A stretch of DNA of 49,779 bases, taken from Bacteroidales bacterium (GTDB lineage: Bacteria > Bacteroidota > Bacteroidia > Bacteroidales > F082). The stretch covers positions 1-49,779 of the forward strand of contig JAEEON010000055.1 in NCBI GenBank assembly GCA_016284305.1, written 5' to 3'. Below, one piece after another: positions 43,453 to 49,779 of the stretch. The translations under genes and the position numbers were made by a program. The notes under the pieces were generated by a model. That model searched no databases and was not told the origin of the DNA. It saw only the letters and a list, made by a program, of their open reading frames with translations. Within the stretch, counting starts at the first letter, position 1. Every line of letters begins with the position of its first letter.

Positions 43453-44670
43453 ATGGAAACCTATTTCTTCAGAAAACAAATCCACCGTTTGCCAGGCAAG
43501 GTCATCCACAAAGTTCCGTTTCCACAACCACAAGTGGTTGAAGGCCATCAATCGCGCAAACAGATAGGTGAGATCTGCAAACAATGTGGCTATAAGCATG
43601 TATTGCTGGTGACCGACCAAACCCTATACGGCCTCGGTTACGAGCAGGCAATTGTGCAATCCCTCAAAGAAGCAGAAATCGCGTTCACCTTATACACTGA
43701 CATCAATTCCGAACCGACCATTGCACTTATTGACGCGGGGCGAACGCTTGCCTTGGAGTGCCAGGCGGAATGTGTGATCGCCCTTGGCGGAGGATCGGTG
43801 CTTGACACCTGCAAAATGATTGCTGCGGGAGTGCGGATGCCTAATCTTAGGACCAAAGCCCTGTTGCTCAAGTTCCTGGTAGTTCCCGGGAAGACCCTGC
43901 CGATGATTTCGGTGCCTTCGACCGCCGGTACGGGTGCTGAGGTGACGGTAGGTGCCGTTGTGACCAACACCCGTGGCAAAAAGGGATCTACCGTGATTGT
44001 AGGATTAGACGTAACCCATGTGATTCTCGACAGCGAGCTCACCATCCATGCGCCACAAAAGGTTACCGCCGCCTGTGGGATCGACGCTCTCAGCCATGTG
44101 GTGGAGGGGACCGTGGGAGACGTGATGGTCGATGTGGAGGATGCCTATCTTTCCTTGGAAGGGGTTCGACTGATCCTACAGCATCTGCCCGTGGTGATGC
44201 GAGATCCCGAGAACATCGCCTCGCGGCTGGCAATGTGCCGAGCCGCCATGTACGGAGGAAATGCCATCAACACCCAGCTGGCTGGCTACGTGCATGCGTT
44301 TGCCCACAGCATCGGAGCCATATACCACCTCCCTCACGGCCAAGCCATTTCATTGATGCTGTTACCTGTACTACGATTCCAAATGGAAGCCTGTCAGCGG
44401 AAATATGCAGTCATAGCACGTTATTGCGGACTGGCCACAGAGAAAACTGACCATCAAGAGGCGGCGGAACAATTTCTAAAGGCCATCGAAGACCTGATCG
44501 TCACCTGCGGATTGAACCGACTGGTATCGCCTGTAAAAGCCTCCGATTACGAGGAACTGACACGCATGATCGCCGCCGACTCCATCAACTATTCCGCACC
44601 CATCACCATGAGCAACGAAGACATTTTACATATCCTCCAAAGCATCACCCTTAACGAACCTGCATCATGA
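43453..44670 (+). CDS. Iron-containing alcohol dehydrogenase
   Basis: A 405-residue group III dehydrogenase. The NAD(P)-binding GGGSVLDTCKMIA and the STAGTGAEVT segment lie in the N-terminal half. The metal-binding part has ACGIDALSHVVEG, and HAFAHSIGAIYHLPHGQA supplies the His ligands. It interconverts an alcohol and an aldehyde or ketone; the substrate is open (butanol, 1,3-propanediol and 4-hydroxybutyrate enzymes share this fold). The following aldehyde dehydrogenase gene overlaps by 4 bp (ATGA), so the two enzymes probably act in sequence on one alcohol-aldehyde-acid route. Confidence 0.92.
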   Translation: METYFFRKQIHRLPGKVIHKVPFPQPQVVEGHQSRKQIGEICKQCGYKHVLLVTDQTLYGLGYEQAIVQSLKEAEIAFTLYTDINSEPTIALIDAGRTLALECQAECVIALGGGSVLDTCKMIAAGVRMPNLRTKALLLKFLVVPGKTLPMISVPSTAGTGAEVTVGAVVTNTRGKKGSTVIVGLDVTHVILDSELTIHAPQKVTAACGIDALSHVVEGTVGDVMVDVEDAYLSLEGVRLILQHLPVVMRDPENIASRLAMCRAAMYGGNAINTQLAGYVHAFAHSIGAIYHLPHGQAISLMLLPVLRFQMEACQRKYAVIARYCGLATEKTDHQEAAEQFLKAIEDLIVTCGLNRLVSPVKASDYEELTRMIAADSINYSAPITMSNEDILHILQSITLNEPAS

Positions 44671-46085
44671 GCTATACCGAAAATGAAATCCGAGACATCG
44701 TGGCTGCCCAACGGAAGTTCTTCCGCACCGGTGCCACCCTCCCTGTGAAATGGCGTATCCAGCAGCTCAAGAAACTGAAGACCGCAGTGATCGCCCACGA
44801 AAATGATTTTGAAGACGCCTTGGCCGCGGACTTGGGACGCAGTGCCGTCGAAGCCTACCTTTGCGACATCGGTCCCATCGTTGTCGAGATCAACGAGATG
44901 CTCCGCGGATTGCGTCGTTGGGCCCGTCCAGAGCGGCATTTCAGCGGTTTCATGTGCTTTCCGAGCATGGTCACCAAGGTGTATAAGATGCCCTACGGCG
45001 TGTCGCTGGTGATCAGTCCCTTCAACTTTCCCATCCTGCTCACCATCGGCGTGGTGGCGGCGGCCATGGCCGGAGGCAACACGGTGGTCGTCAAGACCAG
45101 CTCCAAGTCGGCAGCATGCACCGAGGTCATGAAACGGTTTTTCGCCGAGGTGTTCCCGCCTGAATACGTCACCCTCATCGACGGCGGTCACGACATCGCC
45201 GACCTCTGTCTGGCGCAGCGTTTCGACAAGATCTTCTACACCGGATCGCCTTCCGTCGGCAAACACGTGTTGGCCGAAGCCGCCAAGAACCTCACCCCCG
45301 TGACCTTGGAGCTCGGTGGCGAGACCGGCAACTGGTGCGTGGTCCGCAAGGATGCCGACCTCAAGGACGCCGCCCGCAAGATCACCTTCTTCAAGCTCTG
45401 CAATGCCGGACAGATCTGCATCAACATCAACCAGATCGCCGTGGCCGAAGAGGTGGCGGAGCCGTTTATGAAGGAGCTGAAAAATGCCTTTGTGAAACAG
45501 ATCGGGGAACATCCCGAAAGCAATCCCGAGTATCCCAAGCTCATCACGGAAGCCGCCTACGACAAATGCGCCCGTTTGGCGGACGAATACCGCTCACGGA
45601 TTGTGTTCGGCGGAGTCGGTGACCGAGAAACCCGCCACTATGCTCCAACGATGATCTATCCCGTCGATATCGACGAGCACATCGTGCAGCACGAGCTCTT
45701 CTGCCCGTTGTTACCCATCGTTCCCTTCAAAGACTCGGAGATCGACCAACTAATGAAGACCATCGCCGACCGCGAGCATCCTTTGGCCATGTACCTGTTC
45801 ACCAAGGACATGAAGTGGGCCAACCGCACCATGCGAACCCAACAATACGGTGGCGGCTGCATCAACGAGGTATGCATCCATATCATGGTGAAGGGGGTGC
45901 CGTTTAATGGCACAGGCCATTCCGGCATGGGGGCTTATCACGGCGTTTGGGGGTTCAGGGAGTTCACCCATCCCCAAACCGTTCTGAAAGGTAAGACAAA
46001 GTTCAATTTACCGCTAAGGGAGCATCCATACAGCGGAGAGATTGGAGAAAAGAAACTGAAGATTTTAAGAGTATTTGAAAGGTAA
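44667..46085 (+). CDS. Aldehyde dehydrogenase (NAD(P)+)
   Basis: A 472-residue soluble ALDH. The general base Glu215 is in LELGGETGN and the nucleophile Cys251 is in NAGQICININ. The cofactor-binding segments (ISPFNFPILLTIG, YTGSPSVGKHVLAEA) and the C-terminal GGGCINEVCIHIMVKGVPFNGTGHSGMGAYHG are intact. The form resembles class 3 / YwdH-like fatty and aromatic aldehyde dehydrogenases in length and in the PFNGTGHSGMGAYHG ending. It is translationally coupled to the alcohol dehydrogenase. No acyl-CoA domain is present, so the product is an acid and not a CoA ester. Confidence 0.93.
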   Translation: MSYTENEIRDIVAAQRKFFRTGATLPVKWRIQQLKKLKTAVIAHENDFEDALAADLGRSAVEAYLCDIGPIVVEINEMLRGLRRWARPERHFSGFMCFPSMVTKVYKMPYGVSLVISPFNFPILLTIGVVAAAMAGGNTVVVKTSSKSAACTEVMKRFFAEVFPPEYVTLIDGGHDIADLCLAQRFDKIFYTGSPSVGKHVLAEAAKNLTPVTLELGGETGNWCVVRKDADLKDAARKITFFKLCNAGQICININQIAVAEEVAEPFMKELKNAFVKQIGEHPESNPEYPKLITEAAYDKCARLADEYRSRIVFGGVGDRETRHYAPTMIYPVDIDEHIVQHELFCPLLPIVPFKDSEIDQLMKTIADREHPLAMYLFTKDMKWANRTMRTQQYGGGCINEVCIHIMVKGVPFNGTGHSGMGAYHGVWGFREFTHPQTVLKGKTKFNLPLREHPYSGEIGEKKLKILRVFER

Positions 46086-46145
46086 TTATTAATACAATAA
46101 AAATAATTTTTTATCAATTAAACTGTTGATATTATAAAATCTTTG

Positions 46146-46153
46146 TATATTTG
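46146..46153 (+). promoter_or_regulatory. -7 element for the Y1 transposase gene
   Basis: TATATTTG, 33 bp before the ATG at 46187, with a TTG about 17 bp upstream. The transposase therefore seems to have its own promoter and does not depend on the dehydrogenase operon. Confidence 0.5.
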
Positions 46154-46186
46154 CAAGCGAAATATCTTCCTATATCAAAGAATAAA

Positions 46187-46648
46187 ATGGCGAATACCTA
46201 TAACCAAATCTATATTCACATTGTTTTTGCGGTGAAATACCGTGACGCTGCCATCGCCAAATCTTGGCGACAGGAACTCTACCAATACATCATCGGATTA
46301 ATCGAACGCCGCGGTCATAAGGTTTATGCCGTAGGCGGAGTGAGCGACCACATCCACATTTTGGTAAGCCTTTCGCCCAAACAAGCCATTTCCGAATTGG
46401 TGCAGGAAGTGAAAAGAGCGTCATCGTTATGGATCAAAGAGAAACGGTTCGTTCGATGTCGTTTTGCATGGCAGGAAGGTTTCGGTGTGTTTTCGTATGG
46501 CAAATCGCAGATTGACAATGTGGTGAAATATATTCAAAACCAAGAGATTCATCACGCAAAAAGAACGTTTAGAGATGAATATGTATCGTTGATAAAATTG
46601 TTCGGGGTCGAATACGACGCGAAATATCTATTTCGTGAAATGGAATAG
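46187..46648 (+). CDS. Y1 HUH transposase (IS200/REP-associated TnpA type)
   Basis: A 153-residue single-strand DNA transposase. The HUH metal motif is His55-Ile-His57 (SDHIHIL) and the catalytic tyrosine is Tyr115 (VVKYIQNQEIHH). The family segments IYIHIVFAVKYRD, ISELVQEVKRASS and FAWQEGFGVFSYGKSQ are all intact, so it looks active. There is no tnpB next to it, and no IS200-type left and right ends that I can define. Instead a tandem array of hairpin units begins 7 bp after the stop codon. Standalone Y1 proteins beside palindromic repeats are the hallmark of REP-associated (RAYT) transposases, so that is the favoured reading. An IS200 remnant is the alternative. Confidence 0.92.
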   Translation: MANTYNQIYIHIVFAVKYRDAAIAKSWRQELYQYIIGLIERRGHKVYAVGGVSDHIHILVSLSPKQAISELVQEVKRASSLWIKEKRFVRCRFAWQEGFGVFSYGKSQIDNVVKYIQNQEIHHAKRTFRDEYVSLIKLFGVEYDAKYLFREME

Positions 46649-46654
46649 GGAAAG

Positions 46655-47400
46655 GAAACCCCTAACGGGGTAATATTATTTGGGATCACCTATTGCTATG
46701 AAAAGGAAACCCCTAACGGGGTATATTATGCTCCGTAGGAGCTCCCTTTTCATAGCAAAGAAAAGGAAAACCCTAACAGGGTATATTATGCTCCGTAGGA
46801 GCTCCCTCTTCATAGCAAAGAAAAGGAAACCCCTGATGGGGTATATTATGCTCCGTAGGAGCTCCCTTTCCATAGCAAAGAAAAGGAAACCCCTGACGGG
46901 GTATATTATGCTCCGTAGGAGCTCCCTTTTCATATCAAAGAAAAGGAAACCCCTATCGGGGTATATTATGCTCCGTAGGAGCTCCCTCTTCATAGCAAAG
47001 AAAAGGAAACCCCTATCGGAGTATATTATGCTCCGTAGGAGCTCCCTTTCCATAGCAAAGAAAAGGAAACCCCTAACGGGGTATATTATGCTCCGTAGGA
47101 GCTCCCTTTTCATATCAAAGAAAAGGAAACCCCTAATAGGGTATATTATGCTCCGTAGGAGCTCCCTTTTCATAGCAAAGAAAAGGAAAACCCTAATAGG
47201 GTATATTATGCTCCGTAGGAGCTCCCTCTTCATAGCAAAGAAAAGGAAAACCCTATCGGGGTATATTATGCTCCGTAGGAGCTCCCTCTTCATAGCAAAG
47301 AAAAGGAAACCCCTATCGGGGTATATTATGCTCCGTAGGAGCTCCCTCTTCATAGCAACAACCAAAACAAATCATGAATACCCCGAAGGGGTTTTCCACC
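46655..47400. repeat. Tandem array of eleven 60-bp units, each with two hairpins, beside the Y1 transposase
   Basis: Exact 60-bp period from 46700 to about 47359, eleven units. Each unit reads GAAAAGGAAA, hairpin A (CCCC-4 nt-GGGG type), TATATTAT, hairpin B (GCTCC-GTA-GGAGC), a pyrimidine tail and CATAGCAAA. Hairpin B and its flanks are identical in all eleven. Hairpin A varies, mostly in its loop (TAAC, TGAT, TGAC, TATC, AAT). A partial unit with hairpin A only lies at 46655-46699, and a final CCCC-GAA-GGGG hairpin is near 47380-47390. Because 60 is a multiple of three, both strands stay open for over 220 codons, but start context and composition do not suggest a protein. The array fills the whole gap before ygiQ. 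Confidence 0.95.
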
Positions 47401-47451
47401 TAAATGGGTTATTACATCCCCTTCTTTGATTCGTTTTTCAACAATTATCCC

Positions 47452-47459
47452 TAAATTTG
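47452..47459 (+). promoter_or_regulatory. -7 element for ygiQ
   Basis: TAAATTTG, 18 bp before the ATG at 47477, with TTTG about 23 bp upstream. It lies just outside the hairpin array. Confidence 0.5.
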
Positions 47460-47476
47460 CGTCCAAATAACATGTG

Positions 47477-49300
47477 ATGACCCTATTGGATTGGCTACCG
47501 ATTACGAAGAGAGAGACCGACCTGCGTGGGTGGGACGAGGTGGACATTGTGTTCGTCACGGGCGACGCCTACGTGGATCACCCTGCCTTTGGGGCGGCGG
47601 TCATCGGGAGGATGTTGGAACATCACGGCTTCCGGGTGGCCTTGATTCCCCAACCCAACTGGAGGGACGACCTCAGGGACTTCAGGAAATTCGGCAAGCC
47701 GCGGCTCTATTTCGGGGTTTCGGCGGGCTGCATGGACTCGATGGTGAACCATTATACGGCCAACAAGCGACTCCGCAGCAACGACGCCTACACGCCTGGC
47801 GGCGAAGCGGGCTTCCGTCCCGACCGGGCCAGCGTGGTCTATAGCAACATTCTGAAAAAGCTCTATCCCGACGTGCCGGTGGTGATCGGTGGCATTGAGG
47901 CTTCGTTGCGAAGAGTAACGCACTACGACTATTGGGACGACTGTCTGAAACCTTCGATCTTAGTGGATTCCAAGGCCGACATCGGCGTCTATGGTATGGG
48001 GGAATACACCATGGTGGAGATTGCCAAGGCCCTCCAGCAAGGAAGGAAGATCGATGAGCTAACGGATGTCCAACAGACTTTTTTCCTGCAAGACAAGCGC
48101 CAGCCGCTTCCAGCTTTTGAAGGCAAGACCATCGAACTCGTCAGCCACGAGATTTGCCTGAAAGACAAGAAACGCTATGCCTCCAACTTCAAACATATCG
48201 AAGAAGAGTCGAATAAGAAGCATGCCGCCAGGTTGGTACAGGAGGTCGGCAACCAACGGGTGATCATCAATCCACCGCTACCGACCTTTACCACGGAACA
48301 GATCGACGCTTCGTTCGATTTGCCCTATACGCGTCTCCCCCATCCGAAATATGCCAAACGTGGTGCCATCCCCGCCTACGAGATGATCAAGCACAGCATC
48401 AACCTCCACCGCGGCTGTTTCGGTGGATGCGCTTTCTGCACCATCTCGGCCCATCAAGGCAAGTTTGTGGCCTCGCGCAGCAAGGAATCCATCATGAGAG
48501 AGGTGGAAAAGGTGACCCAGATGGAGGATTTCAAAGGCTACATCAGCGACTTGGGTGGTCCTTCGGCCAACATGTACCGGATGCGGGGCAAGGACGAGCG
48601 CCTCTGCGAGAAATGCGTCCGCCCCACCTGCCTCCAGCCTAGCGTGTGCAAGAACCTCAACACTGACCACCACCCGCTCATCGAGATCTATCAGGAGGTA
48701 GATCGACATCCCAAGGTGAAGAAAGCCACTGTGGGATCGGGCATCCGCTACGACCTTTTCTTGCACGACTGCACCCCTGAAGAGAATCAGGCCATGGGCT
48801 ACGACGAATACTTCCGGCAACTCGTGACCCGCCATGTCAGCGGTCGCTTGAAGGTCGCGCCCGAGCACACCAGCGATGCCGTACTAAAGCTGATGCGCAA
48901 GCCTAAGTTCGACTTGTTCGTCAAGTTGAAAAAGAAGTTCGACTATTTGAACGAAAAAGAGCATCTCAACCAACAGCTCATCCCTTATTTCATCTCCTCG
49001 CATCCCGACTGTTATCTGGAGGACATGGCTGATTTGGCAGTGAAGACCAAGGCCTTGGGGTATCGGCTGGAGCAGGTGCAGGACTTCACGCCCACTCCCA
49101 TGACCTTGGCCACAGAGATCTATTATTCTGGCTACAACCCCTACACCCTGGAACCCGTGTTCTGCGCCAAGTCCAAGGAGGAGAAGCTCGCCCAGCAACG
49201 GTTTTTCTTCTGGTACAAGCCCGAGAACCGCGAGTGGGTGAAATCGATGTTACGAAAAATCGGGCGACCAGAGTGGATCAAGGTATTGTCGGGGCACTGA
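47477..49300 (+). CDS. ygiQ: YgiQ-family radical SAM protein (UPF0313)
   Basis: A 607-residue protein. The N-terminal B12-binding-like region (DIVFVTGDAYVDHPAFGAAVIGRMLEHHGFRV) is followed by the radical SAM domain, with cluster cysteines Cys314, Cys318 and Cys321 (CFGGCAFC). A second Cys group (CEKCVRPTCLQPSVC) and the C-terminal part HLNQQLIPYFISSHPDCYLEDM follow. The reaction is not established for the family; it presumably makes a 5'-deoxyadenosyl radical for an unknown modification. The start could be the GTG at 47474 or the ATG at 47477; the ATG is preferred. Confidence 0.93.
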   Translation: MTLLDWLPITKRETDLRGWDEVDIVFVTGDAYVDHPAFGAAVIGRMLEHHGFRVALIPQPNWRDDLRDFRKFGKPRLYFGVSAGCMDSMVNHYTANKRLRSNDAYTPGGEAGFRPDRASVVYSNILKKLYPDVPVVIGGIEASLRRVTHYDYWDDCLKPSILVDSKADIGVYGMGEYTMVEIAKALQQGRKIDELTDVQQTFFLQDKRQPLPAFEGKTIELVSHEICLKDKKRYASNFKHIEEESNKKHAARLVQEVGNQRVIINPPLPTFTTEQIDASFDLPYTRLPHPKYAKRGAIPAYEMIKHSINLHRGCFGGCAFCTISAHQGKFVASRSKESIMREVEKVTQMEDFKGYISDLGGPSANMYRMRGKDERLCEKCVRPTCLQPSVCKNLNTDHHPLIEIYQEVDRHPKVKKATVGSGIRYDLFLHDCTPEENQAMGYDEYFRQLVTRHVSGRLKVAPEHTSDAVLKLMRKPKFDLFVKLKKKFDYLNEKEHLNQQLIPYFISSHPDCYLEDMADLAVKTKALGYRLEQVQDFTPTPMTLATEIYYSGYNPYTLEPVFCAKSKEEKLAQQRFFFWYKPENREWVKSMLRKIGRPEWIKVLSGH

Positions 49301-49318
49301 TGGCACCGGGGCAATACA

Positions 49319-49346
49319 TAGAGACGCCATAATTATGACGTCTCTA
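49319..49346. terminator. Hairpin between convergent ygiQ and the FISUMP gene
   Basis: TAGAGACG and CGTCTCTA arms enclose an inner palindrome (CATAATTATG) after one mismatch. No long T-run on either side, so termination is likely but not certain. The arms match those of the terminator at 39877-39910. Confidence 0.55.
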
Positions 49347-49407
49347 CATTCATTTGTCGCGAACCATACCGGTGGGTTTTGCCCTGCCGAAAAGACCAAA
49401 GGAATAG

Positions 49408-49779
49408 TCAATGGGCATCGCGGACCAGACGCACCGACCGACCGTAGCTGCGACCGTTGTAGCCGCCAGCGTCGAGGAGCGAACCGCCGAAGAGCACGTA
49501 CCACGACGCGCTGAGGCTACCGTAGCAGGACGCTGACCAGTAGTAGCCGTAGCTACCCACATTGAAGACAGAAGTCCCACTCCGGTAGCCTGCGGCAGGC
49601 AGGAAGACTGCACCATGTTGCTCAAGAGTAGCCCATTCCGTTTCGCTGATGGTGTTAGTGCTGAAGCTAGCACCCGGAGTGTTCGTGTTGCTCAGCGTAT
49701 AATAAGAAGTCTCCCAGTCGTCAGGAAGCAGGATCACGCCATTCACCTCGTTCACTGTGGCCTTGGCATAGCGGATGCC
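49408..49779 (-). CDS. FISUMP-domain surface protein, C-terminal part (runs off right edge)
   Basis: The frame enters at base 49779 (GIRYAKATVNEVN...) and stops at 49408, 123 codons visible. VNGVILLPDDW, GAVFLPAAGYR, SYGYYWSASCYGS and GRSYGRSVRLVRD are typical of the Fibrobacter succinogenes major paralogous domain. It ends in VRDAH, with no T9SS sorting domain. The N-terminus is outside the window. It belongs to the same family as the partial gene at 1-412, on the same strand, and overlap of the two fragments cannot be tested here. Function unknown. Confidence 0.8.
   Translation of the reverse strand, partial: GIRYAKATVNEVNGVILLPDDWETSYYTLSNTNTPGASFSTNTISETEWATLEQHGAVFLPAAGYRSGTSVFNVGSYGYYWSASCYGSLSASWYVLFGGSLLDAGGYNGRSYGRSVRLVRDAH

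Noticed and set aside
46655..47400. CRISPR array
   Set aside because: The period is exact but there are no spacers: the whole 60-bp unit is conserved, apart from a few bases in hairpin A and the tail. There are no cas genes.
46676..47429. Long open frames on both strands through the hairpin array (about 249 and 229 codons, 20-residue periodic peptides)
   Set aside because: A 60-bp repeat without stops is open in that frame by arithmetic, so openness on both strands is not evidence of coding. The repeats are better explained by conserved hairpins, and no ribosome site or promoter fits.
49350..49673. Second minus-strand frame overlapping the right-edge gene
   Set aside because: It is a shifted frame of the FISUMP gene. 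Only the frame ending at 49408 gives the family motifs.
1..49779. Circular plasmid or phage of ~50 kb
   Set aside because: The two ends carry related gene halves, but their frames do not join, and the content (valS, hisS, YgiQ, tRNA modification) is chromosomal with no replication or phage genes.

Overview
The window looks like chromosomal DNA from an uncultured member of the Bacteroidales. The evidence is: many promoters of the Bacteroidetes type (TAnnTTTG at -7); several secreted proteins with the Por/type IX secretion (T9SS) C-terminal sorting domain; a SusC/TonB-dependent receptor with an N-terminal carboxypeptidase-regulatory-like domain; indolepyruvate:ferredoxin oxidoreductase; and FISUMP-type surface proteins. 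The gene content (gingipain-like proteases, histidine ammonia-lyase, IorAB) suggests a lifestyle that relies heavily on peptides and amino acids. I saw no tRNA, rRNA or CRISPR array.

Layout. 1-412: N-terminal part of a FISUMP surface protein running off the left edge. 572-3250: valS. 3251-6808: an accessory island containing a PIN toxin/antitoxin pair and two paralogous lipoproteins. The island is divided by three direct copies of a multi-hairpin element; the first two copies also carry the last ~78 bp of valS. 6809-11336 (minus): slyD, a VWA-type membrane protein and two glycosyltransferases. 11439-13661: tRNA threonylcarbamoyl-adenosine synthase and an S41 C-terminal processing peptidase. 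13824-24407: three consecutive peptidase C25 genes, one Lys-gingipain-like and two Arg-gingipain-like. 24425-29654: a compact run of MBL/beta-CASP nuclease, hisS, hutH and two small membrane proteins. 29614-33585 (minus): iorB, iorA and a T9SS-exported amidase. 33711-38133: PspC and LiaF-like envelope-stress proteins, a TonB-dependent receptor and a possible CpeT-like protein. 38102-43300 (minus): GH29 fucosidase, a small beta-barrel, a carboxyltransferase with a biotinyl-like domain that lacks the lysine, and a YitT transporter-like protein. 43453-46085: alcohol and aldehyde dehydrogenases. 46187-47400: a Y1 (IS200/REP-type) transposase followed directly by eleven 60-bp tandem units, each with two hairpins. 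47477-49300: YgiQ radical SAM protein. 49408-49779: C-terminal part of a second FISUMP protein running off the right edge.

How it fits together. The three C25 proteases would cut extracellular protein after Lys and Arg. Downstream genes for histidine and aromatic 2-oxoacid breakdown could use the resulting amino acids; this link is inference from neighbourhood only.

The two places most likely to hold something undescribed are the transposase plus hairpin array (46.2-47.4 kb) and the cassette-like island behind valS (3.2-6.7 kb). In both, hairpin repeats appear to organise the DNA.
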